64,000 nt of DNA, from contig OX578148.1 in NCBI GenBank assembly GCA_951213105.1, forward strand, positions 143,970,043 to 144,034,042, in the 5' to 3' direction. The translations under genes and the position numbers were made by a program. Shown one piece after another: positions 56,711-64,000 of this stretch. This DNA comes from Amaurobius ferox (lineage: Eukaryota; Arthropoda; Arachnida; Araneae; Amaurobiidae). The stretch's first letter is position 1. Every line of letters starts with the position of its first letter. Under the pieces are notes generated by a model, which was not told where the DNA came from, did no database searches, and saw only the letters and a list, made by a program, of their open reading frames with translations.

Positions 56711-57543
56711 CAGATCTCATTTTCAACTGTATTTTCTACCAGCTGGGTTTGCGAAAGCTCTTCTTCCCTGACGCGTTTAGTTTTTTCTCGCGTTTTAGTT
56801 TCATTTACTGGTTTAGGTTCCGGCACCGGTTTATCTAGTTTTGCCTGTCTGGCTTTATCCGCTGCCTGTCTCCTTTTAATGTCAATTGTAACCTCTCTTA
56901 TTTCCTCAACGGTCATTTCTTTTTGGGGGCCCTGATCTTGCACCGCTCTGGCAGGTGCTAGCCGTTGAATTCTTGTTTTCTGCGGCACTACGTGCGAGGA
57001 GCCCGGAGGGGGTGTTTAAAACGAGGGCCTTTTACCTCCAGCGGGGCATCTGATTTTGGGGGGGAGGGGCCTACCCCGGTGCCTTTCCTCTATTCCAGGG
57101 GTTCTTCGGGCATTGCCCGAAGTTCGCCGGGTGGTCTTCATTGCAATTTGCACACGTTGCCTTCTCCGTCTTAGGTCTCTGGCAGTCCCGTGTGAAATGT
57201 TCTTCAGCACACTTAGGGGGCATACTGCAGTTCTCAGAGGAGTGGTTGAACTGCTGGCACCGGTAGCAAATTTTAAAGCCCCGTGCTCTGAAGGCCTCTA
57301 CCTTCACAGCCAAGTATCCTAATCTTGTCAGTCTGTAAACCCTCTGTCAGTCTTCCGTACGCCTAAGGCTGAGTAAGAAAATCGGCAGAGGCAATCTCGT
57401 TTTAGTGTTTGAAACCCGGACTACATCTAATCCCTCGGATGTTAGAGTAAGTTTTATGCTCTCAATGTTATAGTTTGTTGGTAGCCCCTTCAATACTACC
57501 TTTTTAGGCCTTTCCGTTTTTAGGTTTAAACTGTGGAAGGGGA
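56710..57543 (-). pseudogene. Jockey-like LINE ORF1 (gag-like, CCHC knuckles)
   Basis: Minus-strand frames read ERPKKVVLKGLPTNYNIES and VVRVSNTKTRLPLPIFLLSL (57510-57370), the RNA-binding domain that precedes the knuckles in Jockey-type gag. Next come CYRCQQFNHSSENC, KCAEEHFTRDC and CANCNEDHPANFGQCP (about 57265-57095), three CCHC knuckles. A Lys/Glu-rich tail reaches about 56710. One frameshift separates the RNA-binding domain from the knuckles (near 57345). The protein would package the LINE RNA. Confidence 0.85.
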
Positions 57544-57640
57544 TGAAATGTTTGCACAGGTGTCTGCGAATTTTGTTCTCAGACTGCGCCATGTTGTTGC
57601 TGCAATTCTGAAGTTTTTGCAACATGGTCATACCGTTTAT
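57544..57640 (+). pseudogene. Mariner-like transposase, C-terminal piece
   Basis: Starting in the right copy of the LINE target duplication, the frame reads EMFAQVSANFVLRLRHVV, the continuation of PAEMF at 54535, and stops near 57640. It is followed by CAGCGCCATCTGTTGGTGACC, the inner end of the right inverted repeat. This confirms that the LINE split one transposase gene. Confidence 0.8.
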
Positions 57641-57735
57641 TAGTTTTCCCATTCAGCAGCGCCATCTGTTGGTGACCTTTGTAACAAATTTTGAAAATTA
57701 GTTGAATAAAATGCCGTAGTTCCCAAGTACAATGC

Positions 57736-58570
57736 TGTTGGCTTACGAAAATTTAAAAGCAATTTAAAATCTAAATATATTGCACACGTGTCATTTGTAT
57801 GAAGAAACAGAGCGTGGTTGTGGATACTTATGTCGTGACTTCTTGGTTATGGATTCTTATGTCGTGACTTCGTGGTTGTGGATTCTTATGTCGTGACTTC
57901 GTGGTTGTGGATTCTTATGTCGTGACTTTTTGGAAAAAATAGACTTTACGTGAAATAACTTATTTTATTCTCACGAAACCAACATCGAAGATAACACAAA
58001 TAATACTCATATCCAAATCTTCGATATGGTATTTGCAAAGTTTGAAACAATATTTTCTTGAGAATTTACTGTCAGACAGAAGTTAGGCTTAAACAAAATC
58101 GGCCACGTATTTTGCCGCTTACTGGCAAACATGCAAAAGGCTTACATAACATTATGAATAGCGCTAATACGATGCAGCAAATAGCAAAAACAGAAGCTCT
58201 AATATACACAGTTTAACATCGTATAAACATCGTAGAATCACATTACAATGATCGATAAAGACGATGCTCATTAAAGATTATGAACATTAAAGATACTCAA
58301 CTGACACATCCACAAGTTTAAATAGTGCTGCGTCATAGAAGTAGAAATTAATGTTTCCGGAGTATGCCAATATCTAATTGGATGAAGTAGAAATTAGCAT
58401 ATTCCGGATGCTGACGTCTCAATTTGCAAGAATACGGAACATGGGGTTAAAACTTATTGACAAGCTATCCTAAAGTGATTAATTAGCCAATCAGAACAAA
58501 GTAACTTTTGGGATTTTAACCGTACGTCCACCGATGTACATATTGCTTGTTTATATTAAGATTTCTAACA
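57736..58570. mobile_element. LTR-like insert in the mariner right terminal repeat
   Basis: 835 bp with ends TGTTGGC...CTAACA, interrupting the right terminal inverted repeat between CCAAGTACAATGC and CGCTACATTTC. TG...CA ends and the TGTTGG start are LTR-like (the BEL LTR at 14287 also starts TGTTGG), so a solo LTR is the best guess. The 5-bp flanks (AATGC, CGCTA) do not match, so the call is tentative. It contains the 29-bp tandem repeat at 57814. Confidence 0.45.
57814..57929 (+). repeat. Four-copy tandem repeat, period 29 bp
   Basis: GTGGTTGTGGATTCTTATG with TCGTGACTTC starts at 57814, 57843, 57872 and 57901. The first two copies have one or two changes, the last two are alike. Confidence 0.92.
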
Positions 58571-58642
58571 CGCTACATTTCTATCGCCTTCTGTTTTTTT
58601 AATGCATTTTTCAAATGTGTCAGTCAATTTTGGGACATTCTG

Positions 58643-59420
58643 TATATTAATGTGTGTATGTGTGTGTATGCATATTAATAAGTGTGTATGTATATTAGTG
58701 TGTGTGTGTGTGTCAGCCGATGTTCTATCACTGAGCTGCTGGGACGAAATTGCAAGCTCTTATCGCCAAAGTGTGAGTGTGTCCTTGAGTCAGTGGATGC
58801 GATATCTAACGAACGGATGAAACGTTTCAAACGAAAATTTTTGCGATTATTACAATCAATGAATACTGGAAGTCTATTGATCAAATAAGCAATCAAATAT
58901 TTGGAAACCAACTCCAAATTTTCGAATGAAATTTTGAAAAAATCATAAAATATCAGAACATTGTTACATAAAATAAACATTTTCTAATGAAAAATTAAAT
59001 AAAAAATGATAACAAACTTTGGGATACTAGCATGAGCTATTTGTGATGTATTGTACGTTTTTCAAATAAATTTTAAAAATACATGAAATTAAAACTGTGC
59101 TAACTACCGTGAAATATGTTCCCATTCCATGTGCAATATTATGTTAGCATCATTTAGGTAGGTTCTATTCACGAGAGAAGACACTGTTTTGTAATAGTTT
59201 TGTATCTTGACATCAAACAATTCGTCAAATGTAATTTATTAGTTTGTCTGTCTGTCTGTAAATGCTTGTCGATAAATTAACATACTATCGTCAAATTGAC
59301 ATTTTATTTAAAATGTTGCCAAATTGGCAAAAATGACACTAAATTAATAAAAATGACGCCAAATTGGTGAATATTCAATCTCTTGGAAGATGAAGTTTAA
59401 TTTATTTGATAATTCCTGTC
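58643..59420 (+). repeat. DR1 copy d, right half
   Basis: Continues the DR1 copy cut at 52267: a (GT)n-rich part, then GTCCTTGAGTCAGTGGATG, CGAACGGATGAAACG, AATTTTCGAATGAAATTTTG, TTCTATTCACGAGAG, GCCAAATTGGC words and CTCTTGGAAGATGAAG. More diverged from copies a and b than they are from each other. That this half begins exactly at the TA after the mariner end confirms the target. Confidence 0.7.
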
Positions 59421-59672
59421 CCTTTGGGAAATTAATATTGTTGATTTAAGATATATTACCCCGTGAACGTTCTACACTACGTTCTACGTGACGTTCTTAC
59501 GTTCTACGTGAACGTTCTATACTCCCGTGAACGTTCAAGATCAGAAATGTTGGTATTAAGTTAGTAGATATTCACCTCTCATCCTTGAGTTTGGCCATCC
59601 CAGGAATAAGTTTTATGGGCGCCCTTGAATCTCACTCGTTCGAAACAAGGTCGACCTCTCCCGCAGTTACCA
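59421..59672. other. Non-coding spacer with ACGTTCTACGTGAACG motif
   Basis: CGTTCTACGTGAACGTTC-like words repeat three to four times at 59462-59530. No gene. Confidence 0.5.
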
Positions 59673-61120
59673 CACTATATTTTGACACATACTCTCCCTC
59701 GCTTTCTTTCATCCGTGTTCTAATTACGTTAATTACATAATGATCTACCTAATTCTAATTTTTTAGAATGCAGTTATATATAGAATTTCGTGGCTGTACG
59801 TACTCTTTTTTAAAATCTCTAATTTCAATTAATGTTTTAATCTCATTTATTACAAAATATTCTACCTGTTTCTAATTTTCTACAGAATGCATCTACATGT
59901 AAATTGTGATACGTGCATTCGCACCTCACAGATACACACACACACTGATGGAAATATTTCCCAAAATGCTCGAAATGTGTTCATGATGTCTTTAAGTGTA
60001 TTTTTTAGTCTAAATTATCCGTGAACGTCCTCTATACAATAGCATTAGAAAATAATAAAATGATTCCTTAATTTAGTAAATACTGAATTAATTTAATTCT
60101 AATCTAAGAGATAATGGATTTAAAAAGTGTCTCTATTGCTAAATTGTAAGTTCTATATCCTATGAAAAGATAAACAAAATTGCGGGAGTTCATTCTCTTG
60201 ATCAGAGAAGTGAAATATGTGGCTGCTATAGTAACCGTGAGAGTGAGCGCGCTCCTTCACTTATCATGCCGGCGATGAGGCGTCTGATTTGGTTCTGTCG
60301 TAGGATACTCTTTGGTTTACCGAGCCCGGGACGCGGAAAGCCAAAAAGTATACTAAGCCAGACAGCCTTCTTTCAAATCAGACGCCAAACGTTGTTTTAT
60401 CGCCAGCGTGCGTGATAGGCGAAGGAGCGTTTTCTCTCAAGGTTACTATAGCAGCCACATCAAGAGAAAGGACTCTCGCAATTTGGTTTATCTTTTCATT
60501 ATATAACTTACAATTTAGCAATATAGACACACGTTCTCTTAGATGGAATTAAATTAATTCAATATTGATTAGATTAAAAAAGCCGATATATAACTTACAA
60601 TTAAGCAATATAGACACTTTTTAAATGCATTAGCTCTTAGATTAGAATTAAATTAATTCAGTATTGGCTCAATTAAAGAACCATTTTATTATTTTCTAAT
60701 GCTATTGTATAGAGGAAGTTCACGGATAATCACGACATTTAGACGAAAGAATACACTTAAAGACATCATGAACACATTTCGAACATTTTGGGAAATATTT
60801 CCATCAGTGTGTGTGTGTGTATCTGTGGGGGTGAATGCACGTATCACTACGGCAATTTATATGTAGATGCATTCTATAGAAAATTAGAAACAGGTAGAAT
60901 ATTTTGTAATAAATGGGATTGAAACATTATTCGAAATTAGAGGTTTTAAATGAGAGAGAGTACGTACAGCCACGAAATTCTATATGTAGCTGCATTCTGA
61001 AAAAAAATTAGAATTAGGTAGATCATCATGTAATTAACGTGATTAGAATACGGGTGAAAGGGGGGGGGAGGGAGACACAGTGAGAAAGAGTGTGTGTGTG
61101 TGTGTGTGCCAAAATATAGT
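59673..61120. mobile_element. 1.45-kb foldback (long inverted repeat) element
   Basis: Left arm 59673 to about 60327, right arm about 60328 to 61120, centred on GAGCCCGGGACG with almost no loop. Matching words run all the way out: TTTGGTTTACCG / CGGAAAGCCAAAAA, CGTCTGATTTG / CAAATCAGACG, ATGTGGCTGCTATAGTAACC / GGTTACTATAGCAGCCACAT, TATTCGT-like AT blocks, TCTAATGCTATTG / its complement, GGAAATATTTCC, GCAGTTATATATAGAATTTC / its complement, ACTATATTTTG / CAAAATATAGT. The right arm is longer because it holds a tandem duplication of about 95 bp (60508-60660) and a GT run. No coding. RNA from it would fold into a very long hairpin. Confidence 0.9.
60508..60660. repeat. Tandem duplication within the right foldback arm
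   Basis: ATAACTTACAATT(T/A)AGCAATATAGACAC occurs at about 60502 and again at about 60588, each followed by TTAGAT-GAATTAAATTAATTCA. The left arm has only one counterpart (60060-60160). So the arms diverged after the palindrome formed, in at least one event. Confidence 0.75.
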
Positions 61121-61303
61121 TCGATCAAAATATAGTAGGGTGCAGAAAAATCTGAATGAATGATGGAGAGCGTCAAATACTTCGGATTTGATTAATTTAA
61201 TGCATTAAAGACTTCGCATTTACTTTCAAGTTATAACTCAATAATGCGTTAAAATTATAGCTCTAAGGCAATGGATTGATTTTTACTTTCATGTATATAG
61301 GTG

Positions 61304-61690
61304 AAAATTTGAATTCCAGTTTTTGTCGGGAGAGCACGTTTCAAGCAACCTTGACCACGAATCAGACGTTTTTAAAGCCATGCATGTATGTGTTTGATGT
61401 GTGCGTGAGTGCGAGAGTGGAAACCCCAGGCCGTCCGACTCATCCAGAGGACTTGAGTAACTATTTGGACGACCGGGTGAGTGAGTGCGAGTGTGTGTGT
61501 GTGCACGCGAGTGTGTGTGTGCATATGTGAGTGCGTGAGTGTACATGTGTGAGTGCATGAGTGTGCATGTGTGAGCGCGTGTGTGTGTCAGTGAATCTGT
61601 GGAGACGATATCTCACGAACGAATGAAGCGATTCGAACGAAATTTGGTACAAAATTACAATTAGGGAAAACCGGAAACCTGTTGCTTAAT
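61304..61690 (+). repeat. DR1 copy f, partial, with a GC-rich unit inside
   Basis: DR1 words GAGAGCACGTTTCAAGCAACC and CACGAATCAGACG, then, after a GT-rich stretch, GTGAATCTGTGGAGACGATATC and GAACGAATGAAGCGATTCG. The 56-bp GC-rich unit at 61421-61476 interrupts the GT-rich part. Confidence 0.75.
61421..61476. repeat. Single GC-rich 56-bp unit inside DR1
   Basis: AACCCCAGGCCGTCCGACTC...ATTTGGACGACCGGG is nearly identical to a unit at 3060-3117. It sits between GAGTGCGAGAGTGG and TGAGTGAGTGCGAG. It is the only dispersed occurrence I see away from the 3-kb cluster. Confidence 0.75.
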
Positions 61691-62169
61691 GTTAGAACAT
61701 GTTTTAGCAAACTAAGATTTCTTTTAGCAAAATGCAAAAAAAAAAACTAACATAGTTTAAACCTTTATTTAAAACTTGCATCTCCTTCAAGCAAAAAATA
61801 ACATTTTATAGTTTGCGATTATGAAGATTTCCTGACTTGTCAATATATATATATATATATATAACCATGAAAAACGAATACAAAGTAAAGGGAGGGAAGC
61901 CATATGAATTGCATATAAATGGCTGAGAGGGATAGCGACCTCTCATTCCCGTTTAAAGTACTTTTACGTCAGACAACGCCCACGGATACCAATGCAATTC
62001 AACGACAGATCCCCGTACCATGTGCAAACATGAAAGCACCAGAATGCAGACAGATAAGGAACGACGAAAAACAATTTTCAGCTACACCACCAACAGTAAT
62101 GGAACACTCGCAACGCCGCCTTTAATGCATGTCCGTACGCATGCGTACTGAGATAAGATCAAAATGATG
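61691..62169. other. Non-coding DNA with (TA)n
   Basis: A/T-rich, with a TA run at 61842-61862. The 68-codon frame 61919-62125 has no domain. Nothing further seen. Confidence 0.45.
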
Positions 62170-62853
62170 TCACATCCCCAATTCTGCATTGAATGAATAT
62201 TCTTCTTCTTTAAAGAAAGAATTATAAATAACTTTAAGGAAATTCCTTGGGTAATGTTTTTTCATTGCCTCCATCAAAATTTGTTTATTGTTTGTGAGAC
62301 AATCCTTTTTGAAGGTATTATTATTTCGATTTCTTCTGAGGTGTCCAGTTATGATGTTACGGAAAATGTTCCTAGTTAAATTCGACTTCCATCCTATAAT
62401 TTGGTTAATCTTCATTTCATAATTATTACGTTTATTGTACATTACTGTATGAATTCCATTTCTATGTTTAAATCTTATGGTTATATCAAGGAAATTTACT
62501 TCGTCTTTTACATTATTAGGGTTTTTAATTAGTTCCAATTCCGGTGGATAAAAGTCAAATTCAATTTCAGGAGTATTAGCGTAATGTCCCAAAATCACAT
62601 CGTCCACAAATCTGTAATATGGAATCTCGTATAAAACGTGATTATTCCTTTCAAAATAGGTTAAATAGATGTCAGCTAGGACTGACGAACATCCGCCGCC
62701 CATGGGAATTCCTTTAATTTGTTGAAAAAATACCTCACCGTTATACAGTATGTTCTCAAATAACACCAGGTGAATTAGATCCATATATCTACGCAAAGTT
62801 ATTACACTTTTGAGATTATATTCAGAATGCACCAGTAAAAGTATTTTATACAA
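62170..62853 (-). pseudogene. Penelope-like reverse transcriptase fragment
   Basis: A 227-codon open frame on the minus strand. Motifs in order: IKGIPMGGGCSSVLADIYL (residues 47-64, RT motif B'-like G-PMG...S..LAD), YRFVDDVI (80-87, catalytic FVDD), VNFLDITI (119-126, the NFLD motif of Penelope-like and telomerase-related RTs) and a basic, Asn-rich thumb region (150-190). The finger domain that should precede is absent: upstream of 62853 no RT sequence is readable, so the gene is 5'-truncated despite being open. The GIY-YIG nuclease that follows RT in Penelope-like proteins is not downstream on this strand; one lies instead on the plus strand at 63437. Confidence 0.8.
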
Positions 62854-63436
62854 TTTTAGAAGTATGGAATAACCCGGTGTTGTCTTGTGGTAGAATTACA
62901 AGCAGAATATGAAGATTCAGGTATGTGATTTGTTTAACAGTACAACGGGGTATTGTACAGGTTGGTACAGGTGGTATTGTATAGAAGTAATGTGATTGAC
63001 TGTGCTATATTGACAAAATATTTATGCAAATCTTTTTATCTGTTATTAATCTGTTTTTAGTGTTTTATACTCTCTTGGACAAATTCAATTGTATGAATTA
63101 TGTTTTCTGGATATACGTTATAAAAATGAAAAGAAAAAATATATAAAATTATAATGGTCATATCGGATTGTGTAGGAAGTAGCATACATGATGTTTAGCG
63201 TATGAAGTTTTCGATGTTATATGTGTATTCAAGTTGCTTATGCAAGTTTTGTCATAATCATGATTCATGTGTTTTATATATAGAACACCATTCATCTGCA
63301 GTAGAGATACTCCTCAAAATGAGTAAAACTTTTGAATTACTATGACTGAATACATTACAAATATTAGCGACTGGCAAATATATTCATTGTGAGATTAATT
63401 TATTAATATCTATTAAATATATGCCCGGTGATATAA
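62854..63436. other. Spacer between divergent RT and nuclease frames
   Basis: 583 bp, A/T-rich. The word GG-TATTGTA occurs three times at 62950-62990. No frame, promoter motif or terminal repeat can be supported. Confidence 0.45.
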
Positions 63437-64000
63437 TATAAGGGTATTTATATTATCGATAGCCTGCCACCCTTATTGTGCTTTGATCTTGATTGTAGCC
63501 TTTTGTTGATGACTTCTATTACGCATTTTTTCAAACCTGTGGATATTCATACAGATCCGAGACTGACATCAAAAAACCTTAATGTTGTACATTCATCAAA
63601 CGCGATCACGCACGGATCTAGAAAAAAATTTTTTGATGGCATCTATAAACATTTTTACAATTTAAAGAATTTTAAGTTTAGTAGATGTTCATCGGGTAAA
63701 TGTAAATTATGCCCCTGTGCCAACACTTTACAAATCGGACCGAGATCTTCAAGTCAATTTTTATTCTGCAAAACATACAATGTAATATATTGTATAGAAT
63801 GCTCAACTTGTAATATACTTTATATAGGACAAACAAAGAATCCGTTGCATTTGCGCATTAATTTACATAGAAACCAAATAAAGCAGAGCATGAACCCGGA
63901 TTATCCTTCTACGAACATAGAGTTAAGACACTTCCATGTACATGACTTTTCTAATTGTGTGATTACTATACTGGATATTGTGCCTCGACTTCAAGAGCGT
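63437..64000 (+). CDS. GIY-YIG endonuclease domain of Penelope-like element, runs off window
   Basis: Open from 63437 (first ATG at 63509) to the window end without a stop. A linker with THFFKPVDIHTDPRLTSKNL leads to RCSSGKCKLCPC (about 63689-63724), the Cys-rich finger that precedes the nuclease in Penelope-like proteins. The GIY-YIG core follows: NVIYCIECSTCNILYIGQT (63779-63835), where IYC...LYIG replaces GIY...YIG, then LHLRINLHR with the conserved Arg and His (about 63845-63872), and ELRHFHVHDFSNCVITILD (about 63920-63980). In such elements the nuclease nicks the target and cooperates with RT. No RT is joined upstream on this strand. Incomplete at the right edge. Confidence 0.83.

Larger units (their letters stand above)
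54526..57553 (-). mobile_element. Jockey-like LINE (54536-57543) with 10-bp TSD
   Basis: TGAAATGTTT flanks the insertion at 54526-54535 and 57544-57553, and the host transposase frame continues on both sides. On the minus strand it carries ORF1 (gag-like with CCHC knuckles) and ORF2 (RT). Total 3.0 kb, which is short for this clade: most of the endonuclease part of ORF2 is missing between about 56710 and 56540, and ORF1 is 5'-truncated. No clear poly-A run is seen at the 3' (left) end. Confidence 0.85.
52270..58642 (+). mobile_element. Mariner/IS630-like DNA transposon, disrupted by three insertions
   Basis: Left end CAGGGTGTCCCAAAAATGAC (52270) and right end, inverted, CAGAATGTCCCAAAATTGAC (58642 inward) form long terminal inverted repeats flanked by TA (52268-52269 and 58643-58644). 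The repeats continue for at least 150 bp (GGCGATAGAAATGT, TTGGGAA, TTTTATTCAACC, TTTGTTACAAAGGTCA), the right one being split by an insert at 57736-58570. The transposase gene lies between them in three pieces. Insertions: 53066-54035, 54536-57543 and 57736-58570. Removing them would leave about 1.56 kb, a normal size for such an element. Confidence 0.88.

Noticed and set aside
57347..57652. 101-codon minus frame taken as the LINE ORF1 start
   Set aside because: Its first third is antisense mariner transposase beyond the LINE target duplication at 57544. The LINE part begins inside the frame, so the apparent start codon is accidental.

Overview
This window looks like gene-poor, transposon-dense arthropod chromatin. 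It is strongly AT-rich, I recognise no host protein-coding gene, and almost every interpretable stretch is a transposable element, a decayed piece of one, or a satellite. The mix (Ty3/Gypsy, BEL/Pao, Jockey- and I-clade LINEs, a mariner-like element with a CAGGGTGTCCC terminus, a Penelope-like RT and GIY-YIG nuclease, a hAT-type MITE, a 5S-rRNA-headed SINE candidate) fits an arthropod, perhaps a chelicerate; that placement is inference and weak.
Layout. 1-11.7 kb: dispersed repeats (families I call DR1 and DR2, plus a Helitron-like one), a 5S rRNA-like sequence on the minus strand (3476-3592), GC-rich short units and several hairpins. 11.8-25.5 kb: a decayed Gypsy pol (element A). Its RNase H/integrase junction has been blown up into about 49 tandem copies of a 191-193 bp unit, and a 5'-truncated BEL/Pao element with an open 876-codon pol ORF is nested in that array. 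26.5-30.1 kb: an I-clade LINE remnant. 31.2-51.2 kb: one LTR retrotransposon (element B, about 20 kb) with 1.08 kb LTRs, PBS, PPT and a 5-bp target duplication (AATAC), inserted into the integrase of an older Gypsy (element C). Inside B's pol, between protease and RT, a 190-bp coding segment is amplified to 37 head-to-tail units (25 of 190 bp, 12 of 234 bp; 7.56 kb). 51.9-59.4 kb: a nest consisting of a DR1 copy that holds a 196-bp hAT MITE (8-bp TSD) and a 6.4-kb mariner-like element (TA TSD). The mariner-like element in turn holds a retro-insertion (13-bp TSD), a Jockey-like LINE (10-bp TSD) and an LTR-like insert. 59.7-61.1 kb: a 1.45-kb near-palindromic foldback. 62.2-64.0 kb: a Penelope-type RT fragment (minus) facing a GIY-YIG nuclease ORF (plus) that runs off the window.
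The main observation is that two unrelated segments of two Gypsy pol genes have each become a satellite with nearly the same period (about 190 bp), with 4-5 bp microhomology at the founding junctions. The window therefore seems to catch satellite birth inside retrotransposon coding sequence at two ages: one array essentially uniform, the other diverged and starting to form a 965-bp (5 x 193) higher-order repeat. All assignments come from reading motifs by eye; no database search was possible.
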